From: Proteobacteria bacterium SG_bin9 | GTDB taxonomy: Bacteria > Pseudomonadota > Alphaproteobacteria > Rhizobiales > Xanthobacteraceae | Direction: 5' to 3' | DNA length: 12,238 bases | Assembly: GCA_002083525.1 (NCBI GenBank) | Contig: LWDM01000055.1 | Location: 45,277-57,514 of the forward strand | Shown: positions 6,530-12,238 of the stretch, in pieces | Layout: each line of letters opens with the position of its first letter | Numbering within the stretch: position 1 is the first letter of the stretch | Translations under genes and position numbers: made by a program | Notes under the pieces: generated by a model | What the model saw: only the letters and a program-made list of their open reading frames with translations | The model's database searches: none | Told to the model about the DNA's origin: nothing

Positions 6530-7477
6530 ATGGCACAGATGGCTCGACAGCGAGGGCCGCGTTCCGCTGGTGCGCTGATGGGGATGCTCCTTGCCGTCCT
6601 TGCGACCGGCACCGCGTCTTCGCAGACATGCGACAGCACAGAAATCCAGACAGGTGCGAGCGAGCGCTGCGTCAGACCCGGCGCTGGCAAGCCGTTCAGG
6701 GATTGTCCCATCTGCCCCGAGTTGGTTGCCGTTCCGGCGGGTCCGCTGACGATGGGGGCGCAAACGGGTGAGAGAGTTGCGACCTCCGCGGAGGATCAAG
6801 TCACGGGCGCGATCGCCAAGCCTTTCGCCGTTGGCCGCTTTGCGGTGACGCGGGGCGAGTTTTCGGCCTTCGTTGACGCCACGGGACATAAGACCGAGGG
6901 CCGGTGCAAACGCCTGGGCGATCTGCAAACGACTGACCTGAGCTGGAAAGCACCCGGCTTTCTGCAGAGCGACCGGCATCCTGTCGTGTGCATCAACTGG
7001 AGCGATGCGAAAGCCTACGTCGCCTGGCTCTCGCGATCGACGGGCAAGAGCTATCGCCTGCTCTCCGAAGCCGAGCGGGAGTACGTCACGCGCGCAGGAT
7101 CCCGCACGCCGTTCTGGTGGGGCGATACCATTTCGACCGATCAGGCCAATTACAACGGCACCATCGCCTATGGCGATAGCTCCACCGGAGTCTGGCGCAA
7201 GGCGACAGTCGCCGTGGACTCGTTCGGCGCCAATCCGTGGGGGCTGTACAACGTCCACGGCAATGTCTGGGAGTGGACCGAAGACTGCTGGAATCCCGCG
7301 AATGCCGGCAACTCCGGCGACGGCACCCCGCGCCTGACTGGAGACTGCAAGCTTCGCGTCGTTCGGGGTGCTGCCTTCAACAACGCGCCGCATACGCTTC
7401 GCTCCGCGCGGCGCGAGCGCGAGCCCGCGGCAAGCCGCATCGATACATTCGGCTTCCGCGTAGCCAGAACGCTTTGA
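6530..7477 (+). CDS. Exported FGE-sulfatase/SUMF1-fold protein without the catalytic cysteines
   Basis: The product has 315 residues. A signal peptide is visible: basic N-region (MARQRGPR), hydrophobic core (about 13-28), likely cleavage near residues 30-32 (TAS-SQ or ASS-QT). Mature protein starts Cys-rich (Cys34, Cys47, Cys59, Cys62 in FRDCPICPELVAVPAG). Residues about 62-314 are an FGE-sulfatase domain (PF03781): VPAGPLTMG, PVVCINWSDAKAYVAWLS, YRLLSEAEREYVTRAG, GLYNVHGNVWEWTEDC (239-253) and VVRGAAFNNAPHTLRSARR (277-295). In true formylglycine-generating enzymes the last segment carries two active cysteines; here they are absent, so sulfatase activation is unlikely. Related proteins serve varied roles (PvdO-like, EgtB-like, ligand binding), and this one's role is unknown. 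The ATG at 6539 is an alternative start. The upstream TATAAC (6501-6506) could be a -10 box. About 69% of the first 78 codons end in G or C, against about 83% in the transaminase, suggesting a different origin or low expression. No sulfatase gene is nearby. Confidence 0.82.
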   Translation: MAQMARQRGPRSAGALMGMLLAVLATGTASSQTCDSTEIQTGASERCVRPGAGKPFRDCPICPELVAVPAGPLTMGAQTGERVATSAEDQVTGAIAKPFAVGRFAVTRGEFSAFVDATGHKTEGRCKRLGDLQTTDLSWKAPGFLQSDRHPVVCINWSDAKAYVAWLSRSTGKSYRLLSEAEREYVTRAGSRTPFWWGDTISTDQANYNGTIAYGDSSTGVWRKATVAVDSFGANPWGLYNVHGNVWEWTEDCWNPANAGNSGDGTPRLTGDCKLRVVRGAAFNNAPHTLRSARREREPAASRIDTFGFRVARTL

Positions 7478-7522
7478 CCTGACGTCATTGCGGAAACCCG
7501 AAGAACGAGGCGGCAAAAGCAA

Positions 7523-7546
7523 AAGGCCGGACTTGCGTCCGGCCTT
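7523..7546 (-). terminator. Intrinsic terminator of cheY between convergent genes
   Basis: AAGGCCGGAC (7523-7532) and GTCCGGCCTT (7537-7546) form a perfect 10-bp stem with a TTGC loop. Read on the minus strand, the stem ends in CCTT and is followed by TTGCTTTTGCC, a U-rich tail, so it terminates cheY transcripts. On the plus strand the downstream bases (CGCGAAATC) lack a T-run, but the stem may still limit read-through from the SUMF1-type gene. Confidence 0.85.
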
Positions 7547-7575
7547 CGCGAAATCTCAAAAAATGAAGGGGCGCG

Positions 7576-7971
7576 TTACGCCGGGACGTTGTCCGGGAAC
7601 ACGGCCTCGATCTTGGTCTTAAGCGTCGCCGCATTGAACGGCTTGACGATGTAGTTGTTCACGCCGGCCTTCTTCGCCGCGATCACGTTCTCGGTCTTGG
7701 ATTCCGCCGTGATCATGATGAACGGGGTGGTCGCCAGGTTCGGATCGGCACGGACTTCCTTGAGGAGGTCGTAGCCGGTCATCGGCTCCATGTTCCAGTC
7801 CGAGATCACGAGACCGTACTTCTTGCCGCGCATCTTGGTCAGCGCTGCCGACCCGTCGCTGGCATCGTCGATGTTCTCGAAACCGAGCTGCTTGAGGAGA
7901 TTCCGGATGATGCGGATCATGGTGTTGTAATCGTCCACCACCAGAACCGACATCGACAAATCAACCGCCAT
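7576..7971 (-). CDS. cheY: CheY-type single-domain response regulator
   Basis: The product has 131 residues, one receiver domain (PF00072) and no output domain. The acidic pocket is Asp13/Asp14 (VLVVDDYNTM), the phosphoacceptor is Asp58 (VISDWNM), the switch residues are Thr88 and Tyr107, and the conserved Lys is Lys110 (VKPF). The stretches VISDWNM, TAESKTENVIAAKKAG and NNYIVKPFNAATL are very close to enterobacterial CheY, pointing to chemotaxis (phosphorylated by CheA, binding the flagellar motor) rather than a general stand-alone receiver. A DivK- or CpdR-like role is less likely on this sequence. The ATG at 7971 has a strong Shine-Dalgarno, GGGGGAG (7985-7979), 7 bases upstream. It is a lone gene, convergent with the SUMF1-type gene and divergent from ribF; no che operon is in view. 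A CtrA-like box lies about 155-170 bases upstream. Confidence 0.9.
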   Translation of the reverse strand: MAVDLSMSVLVVDDYNTMIRIIRNLLKQLGFENIDDASDGSAALTKMRGKKYGLVISDWNMEPMTGYDLLKEVRADPNLATTPFIMITAESKTENVIAAKKAGVNNYIVKPFNAATLKTKIEAVFPDNVPA

Positions 7972-8127
7972 CGTCTTACTCCCCCAAGAGCCTTCAACTC
8001 ACTAAGCCACCGTCGCGCTGTCCTGCGCGCCGCAGATGCCGGCCCGTAGGCCGCAACAAGGGAATGGACCGGGGTTTTGCCCCGCCGAAGTCCCTCGCAC
8101 CCACCCTGACAACTAACATCTGGCGTT

Positions 8128-8152
8128 AAACAGCCCGTTAATCGGGCCGTTT
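8128..8152. promoter_or_regulatory. Imperfect inverted repeat with CtrA-like half sites
   Basis: AAAC-A-GCCCG (8128-8137) and CGGGC-C-GTTT (8143-8152) form a 10-position stem with one mismatch around a TTAAT loop. Overlapping it, the minus strand reads TTAA, eight bases, TTAAC (8141-8125). This resembles CtrA boxes (TTAA-N7-TTAAC) but with a spacer one base too long. It could be a regulator site or a transcript hairpin. Confidence 0.3.
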
Positions 8153-8158
8153 GGGGTT

Positions 8159-8170
8159 TTACGATCGTAA
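8159..8170. promoter_or_regulatory. Perfect 12-bp palindrome, candidate operator
   Basis: TTACGATCGTAA is exactly self-complementary. It lies near the middle of the cheY-ribF divergent region, where a dimeric regulator would be expected to bind. The regulator is unknown. Confidence 0.3.
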
Positions 8171-8289
8171 GCGCGGCCAAGGGGAAAAGGGCGGCTGGTG
8201 GTCCGATTCCCGCCTTCGCCACCCCAACTTGACTTGCGCGGTTCGGTCACGTCACGGTCCCGGCCCGCCCTAAAGTCGACCATTGGCTT

Positions 8290-9261
8290 ATGACATCCCG
8301 CTTCCAGGTTATCCGCGACACGACCCCTCCGACCGCTATCCCTAGGGGAGCCGTGGTCGCCATGGGCAATTTCGACGGCGTCCACCTCGGCCACCGGGTG
8401 GTGATCGCCGCCGCCATGGAAATGGCGCGCAAAGCGGGGAAACCGGCGCTGGCGGTGACCTTCGAACCGCATCCCCGGCATTTCTTCAGCCCCAACACTC
8501 CGCAATTCCGCCTGTCGAGCGAGACCGACAAGCTGCGGCTCCTGGCCGGCATGGGCCTCGACGGCGCGGTCATCATGACCTTCGACGCCAAGCGCGCCGG
8601 CACCTCGGCGCAAGATTTCATTAACCACGAACTGAACGGACGGCTCGGGATCAGCGGCATCGCCGTCGGCTACGACTTCCATTTCGGCAAGGGCCGGATG
8701 GGATCGCCCTCGCTGTTGGCCTCCGAGGCCCCCCGCCTCGGCATGGAGGTGCATATCCAGCCGCACGTCGACATCCTCGACCGGCCGGTCTCATCGAGCG
8801 CCATCCGCATGGCGCTGGCCGAAGGCCAGGTACCGGACGCGACCGCCATGCTCGGCGCGCCCTGGTTCGCCTCGGGCCAGGTCATTCATGGCGAGAAGCG
8901 CGGCCGCGATCTCGGCTTCCCGACCGCCAACATCCGTCTCGATCCGCATTGCGGACTAAAGCACGGCATCTATGCCGTCCGCGTCGGCCGCGGCAGTGAC
9001 CGCTTCGAGGGCGTGGCGAGTTTCGGCCGCCGCCCGACCTTCGACAACGGCGCGCCGCTGCTGGAAGTCTTTGTGTTCGACTTCGAGGGCGACCTCTACG
9101 GTCAGCATCTCGACGTCGCCTTTATTGCCTTCCTGCGCGAAGAACTGAAGTTCGACGGTATCGAGCCGCTGATCGCCCAGATGAACGACGACAGCGCCAA
9201 GGCGAAGGTGCTGCTTTCCGCCGCGCCGGATGCCTTCCCGAAGCTCGCCGCCATCGATTAG
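8290..9261 (+). CDS. ribF: Bifunctional riboflavin kinase / FAD synthetase RibF
   Basis: The product has 323 residues, near the usual 310-330. It phosphorylates riboflavin to FMN and adenylylates FMN to FAD in the cytosol. The N-terminal FAD synthetase domain (about 15-180, nucleotidyltransferase fold) shows GNFDGVHLGHR (26-36, HxGH-type ATP site), FEPHPRHFF (58-66), GYDFHFGKGR (127-136) and SSSAIR (168-173). The C-terminal flavokinase domain (about 185-310) shows GRDLGFPTANI (205-215, with the PTAN Mg-ATP motif), GIYAVRV (226-232), the probable catalytic Glu259 in LLEVFVFDF, and DLYG (268-271). All key motifs are present, so the protein should be active. The ATG at 8290 has no clear Shine-Dalgarno; the next in-frame ATG at 8362 (AMGNFDG) would remove the nucleotide-binding strand and is ruled out. 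ileS follows on the same strand 224 bases later, an order I recall as common in this group. No FMN riboswitch is visible upstream. Confidence 0.95.
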   Translation: MTSRFQVIRDTTPPTAIPRGAVVAMGNFDGVHLGHRVVIAAAMEMARKAGKPALAVTFEPHPRHFFSPNTPQFRLSSETDKLRLLAGMGLDGAVIMTFDAKRAGTSAQDFINHELNGRLGISGIAVGYDFHFGKGRMGSPSLLASEAPRLGMEVHIQPHVDILDRPVSSSAIRMALAEGQVPDATAMLGAPWFASGQVIHGEKRGRDLGFPTANIRLDPHCGLKHGIYAVRVGRGSDRFEGVASFGRRPTFDNGAPLLEVFVFDFEGDLYGQHLDVAFIAFLREELKFDGIEPLIAQMNDDSAKAKVLLSAAPDAFPKLAAID

Positions 9262-9288
9262 CGCGGCCTTTTGGCGCCGTTCCAGCCT

Positions 9289-9316
9289 TTGCGAACGGGC
9301 CTTCGTTTGCTATGCA
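9289..9316 (+). promoter_or_regulatory. Possible sigma-70-type promoter for ileS
   Basis: TTGCGA (9289-9294) and TATGCA (9311-9316) are separated by 16 bases and lie between ribF and ileS, 170 bases before the ileS start. They match the TTGACA/TATAAT consensus at 4 and 3 positions. The remaining gap to the ATG shows no obvious leader structure. This is the best candidate I can see, but it is weak. Confidence 0.3.
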
Positions 9317-9485
9317 GGGTCCATGCCTGCACCGATGTCTGCGACCACCATAAATACTGGCATTTTCGCCATTCGGCGGATTAGCGGCCCGGCTTTCGCC
9401 TGAGCATCCTGCTCGGCGCAAGACCGGGAAAGCGTCTCATTCTTCCGCGCCAAAACCGCAGCCAAAAGCCGAGCCATTATCTGCC

Positions 9486-12238
9486 ATGACCGACACCACC
9501 GAGACACCCAAAGCCGACACGCCGGCGGGCTCCGATTATTCCAAGACGCTGTTCCTGCCGCAGACGGAGTTTCCGATGCGCGCCGGCCTGCCGCAGCAGG
9601 AGCCGAAGATTCTCGCGCGCTGGAACGAGATGGGCCTCTACGAGAAGATTCGTCAGACCTCCGCCGGCCGCGACAAGTTCGTGCTGCATGACGGCCCGCC
9701 CTACGCCAACGGCAACCTCCATATCGGCCATGCGCTCAACAAGATCCTCAAGGACCTGGTGAGCCGCACCCAGCAGATGATGGGCAAGGACAGCCACTAC
9801 GTGCCGGGCTGGGACTGCCATGGCCTGCCGATCGAATGGAAGATCGAGGAGGAGTACCGCGCCAAGGGCAAGGACAAGGACGCGGTGCCGATCGTCGAGT
9901 TCCGGCGCGAATGCCGCGAGTTCGCCGAGAAATGGATCGACATTCAGCGCAAGGAATTCAAGCGGCTCGGCGTCATCGGCGACTGGAGCCGCCCGTACTT
10001 GACCATGTCCTACGCCGCCGAGGCGCAGATCGCGCGCGAGCTCGGCAAGTTCGCCCTCAACGGCGGGCTTTACCGCGGCTCGAAGCCGGTGATGTGGTCG
10101 GTGGTCGAGAAGACGGCGCTGGCCGAGGCCGAGATCGAGTACCACGACCATGTCTCGCCGACGCTCTGGGCGCGGTTCCGGCTGGTGAAGGCGGCGGCGG
10201 CGGACCTTCTCGGCGCCTCCGTGGTGATCTGGACGACGACGCCCTGGACCATCCCCGGCAACCGCGCCGTCGCCTATGGGGAGGAGATCGACTACGCGCT
10301 GGTGCATGTGGAAGGCGTGGCCGAAGGCAGCCACCTGGTGCCGGGCGAGGTCCTGCTGGTGGCCCTGCCGCTGCTGCCGCAGTTCGAGAAGGATGCGGGC
10401 CTCGGCGCGCATACGGTGAAGCGCGTGCTCAAGGGCGCGGAGCTCGCCGGGGCCGTCGCGGCGCACCCCTTGCGCGGCTGGGAGCCGGCCAAGGGCGGCT
10501 ACGCCTTCGACGTCCCCCTCCTGCCCGGCGATTTCGTCACCACCGAGGCCGGCACCGGCTTCGTCCACATCGCGCCCGGCCATGGCGAGGACGACTTCAA
10601 CCTCGGCCGCCAGTTCGGCCTGCCGGTGCCGGAGACGGTGGCCGACGACGGCACCTTCACCCTCCAGGCGCCGGGCTTCACCGGCCTGCACGTGTTCAAG
10701 GCGCATGACGCCGTCTACGCCGCCTGCGAGGCGACGAATACACTCGTCGCGACGTCGAAGATCACCCACAGCTACCCGCATTCCTGGCGCTCGAAGAAGC
10801 CCGTCATCTTCCGCGCCACGCCGCAATGGTTCATCGCCATGGACGATGACCGGCGGATCCGCGCCAAGGCGCTCGAGGAGATCGCGCGCACCCACTTCGT
10901 CCCCGCCATGGGCCGCAACCGCCTCGGCAGCATGATCGCCGCGCGGCCGGACTGGTGCATCAGCCGCCAGCGCGCCTGGGGCGTGCCGATCGCCGTCTTC
11001 GTCTCGAAGCAGTCGGGGGAGCCGCTGCGCGACCCGGCGATCATGCAGCGCATCGTCGAGGCCTTCCGCACCGAGGGCGCCGATGCCTGGTACCGCCCCG
11101 GCGCCGCCGCCCGCTTCCTCGGCCCCGACCGCCGGCCGGAGGACTACGAGCAGGTGATGGACATCGTGGACGTGTGGTTCGAGAGCGGCAGCACGCACGC
11201 CTTCGTCCTGCCCGACCACGGCCTGCCCTTCCCGGCGGACCTCTACCTGGAAGGCTCGGACCAGCACCGCGGCTGGTTCCATTCCTCCCTGCTCGAGAGC
11301 GTGGGCACCAACGGCGTCGCGCCCTTCAAGGCGGTGCTGACGCACGGCTTCACGCTCGACGAGCAGGGGCGGAAGATGTCGAAGTCGCTCGGCAACGTCA
11401 CCGCCCCGCAGGAGGTGATGAAGCAGTACGGCGCCGACATCCTGCGGCTCTGGGTGATGAACGCCGACGTCACCGAGGACCAGCGCATCGGCCCGGAGAT
11501 CCTCAAGCAGCAGGCGGAGCTCTACCGGCGCATCCGCAACACGCTGCGCTGGCTGCTCGGCAGCCTGGCCGGCTTCGACGAGGCGACGGAGACCGTCCCC
11601 TACGCGGAGCTGCCGGAGCTGGAGCGCTGGGTGCTGCACCGCCTGACGGAGCTCGACGCGCGCATCCGCCGCGCGGCCGAGGACTACGACTGGACCGGCG
11701 TCTACCCGGAGGTGCACAATTTCTGCGCCACCGACCTCAGCGCCTTCTACTTCGACATCCGGAAGGACGCGCTCTACTGCGACGCGGCGGACAGCCACCG
11801 CCGGCGGTCGGCGCGGACCGTGCTCGACGTGCTGCACCGCTGCCTCTCGGCCTGGCTGGCGCCGGTGCTGGTCTTCACCGCGGAGGAAGCCTGGCTGGCG
11901 CGCTTCCCGGACGAGAACGGCAGCGTCCACCTGACCGACTTCCCCCTGGTGCCCGCGGGGTGGCGGGACGAGGCGCTGGCGGCGAAGTGGCAGCGCGTGC
12001 GGGAGATCCGGCGCGAGGTGACCCGCGTGCTGGAGGCGCAGCGCGCCGCCGGCACCATCGGCGCCTCGCTGCAGGCCGCCCCGGTGCTGCGCCTGCCCGC
12101 GGCGGAGCAGGACCTGCTGACGCCGGAGGAATGGGCAGGGGTCTGCATCGTCTCCGGCCTGACGCTGCAGGCCGCGGACGGGGCCGGGACGGCGGTGGAG
12201 TTCGCCCCCGCCCCCGGCGCCAAGTGCGACCGCTGCTG
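9486..12238 (+). CDS. ileS: Isoleucyl-tRNA synthetase, 3' end cut by the window
   Basis: The frame is open from ATG 9486 to the last base: 917 complete codons plus two bases, with no stop. The enzyme charges tRNA-Ile with isoleucine. Class I motifs are HIGH (79-82, after GPPYANGNL), GWDCHGLPIE (108-117), the CP1 editing domain with the Thr-rich TTTPWT (250-255), GTGFVHIAPGHG in the editing pocket, ISRQRAWG, and KMSKS (630-634). An anticodon-binding helical region follows. The last residues, KCDRC, begin the C-terminal zinc site of the long bacterial form, so perhaps 60-90 residues are missing. There is no good Shine-Dalgarno before the ATG, and no other in-frame start fits. Oddly, third-position G+C climbs along the gene: by hand count 18 of the first 200 codons end in A/T, 19 of the next 400, and 4 of the last 317. 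The long rightmost part reads to me like Acetobacteraceae IleS. A mosaic gene or chimeric contig is possible. A long open frame on the opposite strand is a by-product of this codon bias. Confidence 0.95.
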   Translation, partial: MTDTTETPKADTPAGSDYSKTLFLPQTEFPMRAGLPQQEPKILARWNEMGLYEKIRQTSAGRDKFVLHDGPPYANGNLHIGHALNKILKDLVSRTQQMMGKDSHYVPGWDCHGLPIEWKIEEEYRAKGKDKDAVPIVEFRRECREFAEKWIDIQRKEFKRLGVIGDWSRPYLTMSYAAEAQIARELGKFALNGGLYRGSKPVMWSVVEKTALAEAEIEYHDHVSPTLWARFRLVKAAAADLLGASVVIWTTTPWTIPGNRAVAYGEEIDYALVHVEGVAEGSHLVPGEVLLVALPLLPQFEKDAGLGAHTVKRVLKGAELAGAVAAHPLRGWEPAKGGYAFDVPLLPGDFVTTEAGTGFVHIAPGHGEDDFNLGRQFGLPVPETVADDGTFTLQAPGFTGLHVFKAHDAVYAACEATNTLVATSKITHSYPHSWRSKKPVIFRATPQWFIAMDDDRRIRAKALEEIARTHFVPAMGRNRLGSMIAARPDWCISRQRAWGVPIAVFVSKQSGEPLRDPAIMQRIVEAFRTEGADAWYRPGAAARFLGPDRRPEDYEQVMDIVDVWFESGSTHAFVLPDHGLPFPADLYLEGSDQHRGWFHSSLLESVGTNGVAPFKAVLTHGFTLDEQGRKMSKSLGNVTAPQEVMKQYGADILRLWVMNADVTEDQRIGPEILKQQAELYRRIRNTLRWLLGSLAGFDEATETVPYAELPELERWVLHRLTELDARIRRAAEDYDWTGVYPEVHNFCATDLSAFYFDIRKDALYCDAADSHRRRSARTVLDVLHRCLSAWLAPVLVFTAEEAWLARFPDENGSVHLTDFPLVPAGWRDEALAAKWQRVREIRREVTRVLEAQRAAGTIGASLQAAPVLRLPAAEQDLLTPEEWAGVCIVSGLTLQAADGAGTAVEFAPAPGAKCDRC

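Larger units (their letters stand above)
7972..8289. other. 318-base gene-free region between divergent cheY and ribF
   Basis: No convincing reading frame is seen here. The region holds the cheY ribosome site at its left end, an imperfect inverted repeat (8128-8152), a perfect 12-bp palindrome (8159-8170) and a GC-rich stretch (8172-8222) whose end resembles a tRNA T-arm but cannot be folded into a tRNA. Promoters for cheY (leftward) and ribF (rightward) must lie here, but I cannot name -35/-10 boxes with confidence. TTGACT at 8229-8234 has no matching -10. Confidence 0.6.

Noticed and set aside
7523..7546. Possible repeat unit or attachment site
   Set aside because: The short perfect stem with a U-rich tail at the end of cheY is fully explained as an intrinsic terminator.
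8186..8226. tRNA- or tmRNA-like 3' end (GGTCCGATTCCCGCC followed by TTCGCCACC)
   Set aside because: The T-loop-like text cannot be extended: no matching acceptor 5' strand (GGCGAAG), D-arm or anticodon arm lies upstream, and the T stem pairs badly. Running tRNAscan-SE and ARAGORN on 8100-8289 would settle it.
9477..11930. An 817-codon open frame on the minus strand
   Set aside because: It lies antisense to ileS. The plus frame carries HIGH, KMSKS and other IleS motifs without a break. The antisense frame is Arg/Ala/Val/Glu-rich low-complexity sequence, expected from very high third-position G+C.
1..12238. CRISPR array, insertion sequence, prophage, toxin-antitoxin or defence module
   Set aside because: No regularly spaced direct repeats, transposase, integrase, phage structural gene or small paired toxin-antitoxin frames were seen on either strand.

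Overview
The window looks like chromosomal DNA of a GC-rich alphaproteobacterium of the order Hyphomicrobiales, most likely near Bradyrhizobium, Rhodopseudomonas, Afipia or another Nitrobacteraceae/Xanthobacteraceae lineage. The basis is the strongly G/C-biased third codon positions, the type of short palindromic intergenic repeats, the gene content, and the order ribF then ileS. This placement is recognition from memory, not a database result. Eight genes are identified: seven complete, and one (ileS) that runs off the right edge.

Left part, minus strand (1-2228): a two-gene tadE-tadG-type unit encodes membrane-anchored Flp/Tad pilus-assembly proteins. A stem-loop repeat lies just beyond tadG (1-57). 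A second palindromic repeat sits at the tadE/tadG junction and supplies the likely tadG start codon. A short AT-rich divergent region (2229-2435) separates tadE from the next gene. It holds a perfect 7-bp inverted repeat and a CtrA-like box.

Middle part, plus strand (2436-7477): a class III omega-amino acid:pyruvate transaminase ends at a long hairpin (3795-3847). Then come a two-TM, coiled-coil, Pro/Ala-rich, degenerate-EAL protein with the architecture of Caulobacter TipF; a HAD class IIA (TIGR01459-type) protein; and a secreted FGE-sulfatase/SUMF1-fold protein that lacks the catalytic cysteines and has codon use unlike its neighbours.

Right part: a single-domain CheY response regulator on the minus strand faces the SUMF1-type gene across a strong terminator. 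It is divergent from ribF (FMN/FAD synthesis) across a 318-bp gene-free region with palindromes. After a 224-bp gap, ileS begins and fills the rest of the window. Its third-position G+C rises from about 91% near the start to about 99% near the end by hand count. Its later part reads like an Acetobacteraceae enzyme, so it may be a recombinant gene or a chimeric assembly.

Most genes are housekeeping or common accessory functions. Tad pilus proteins, a TipF-like protein, CheY and two CtrA-like boxes suggest a loose surface/motility theme, but nothing shows that they form one system. I see no convincing new defence system, CRISPR array, prophage or insertion sequence. The most interesting points are the ileS mosaic, the repeat that became the tadG N-terminus, and the degenerate EAL protein.
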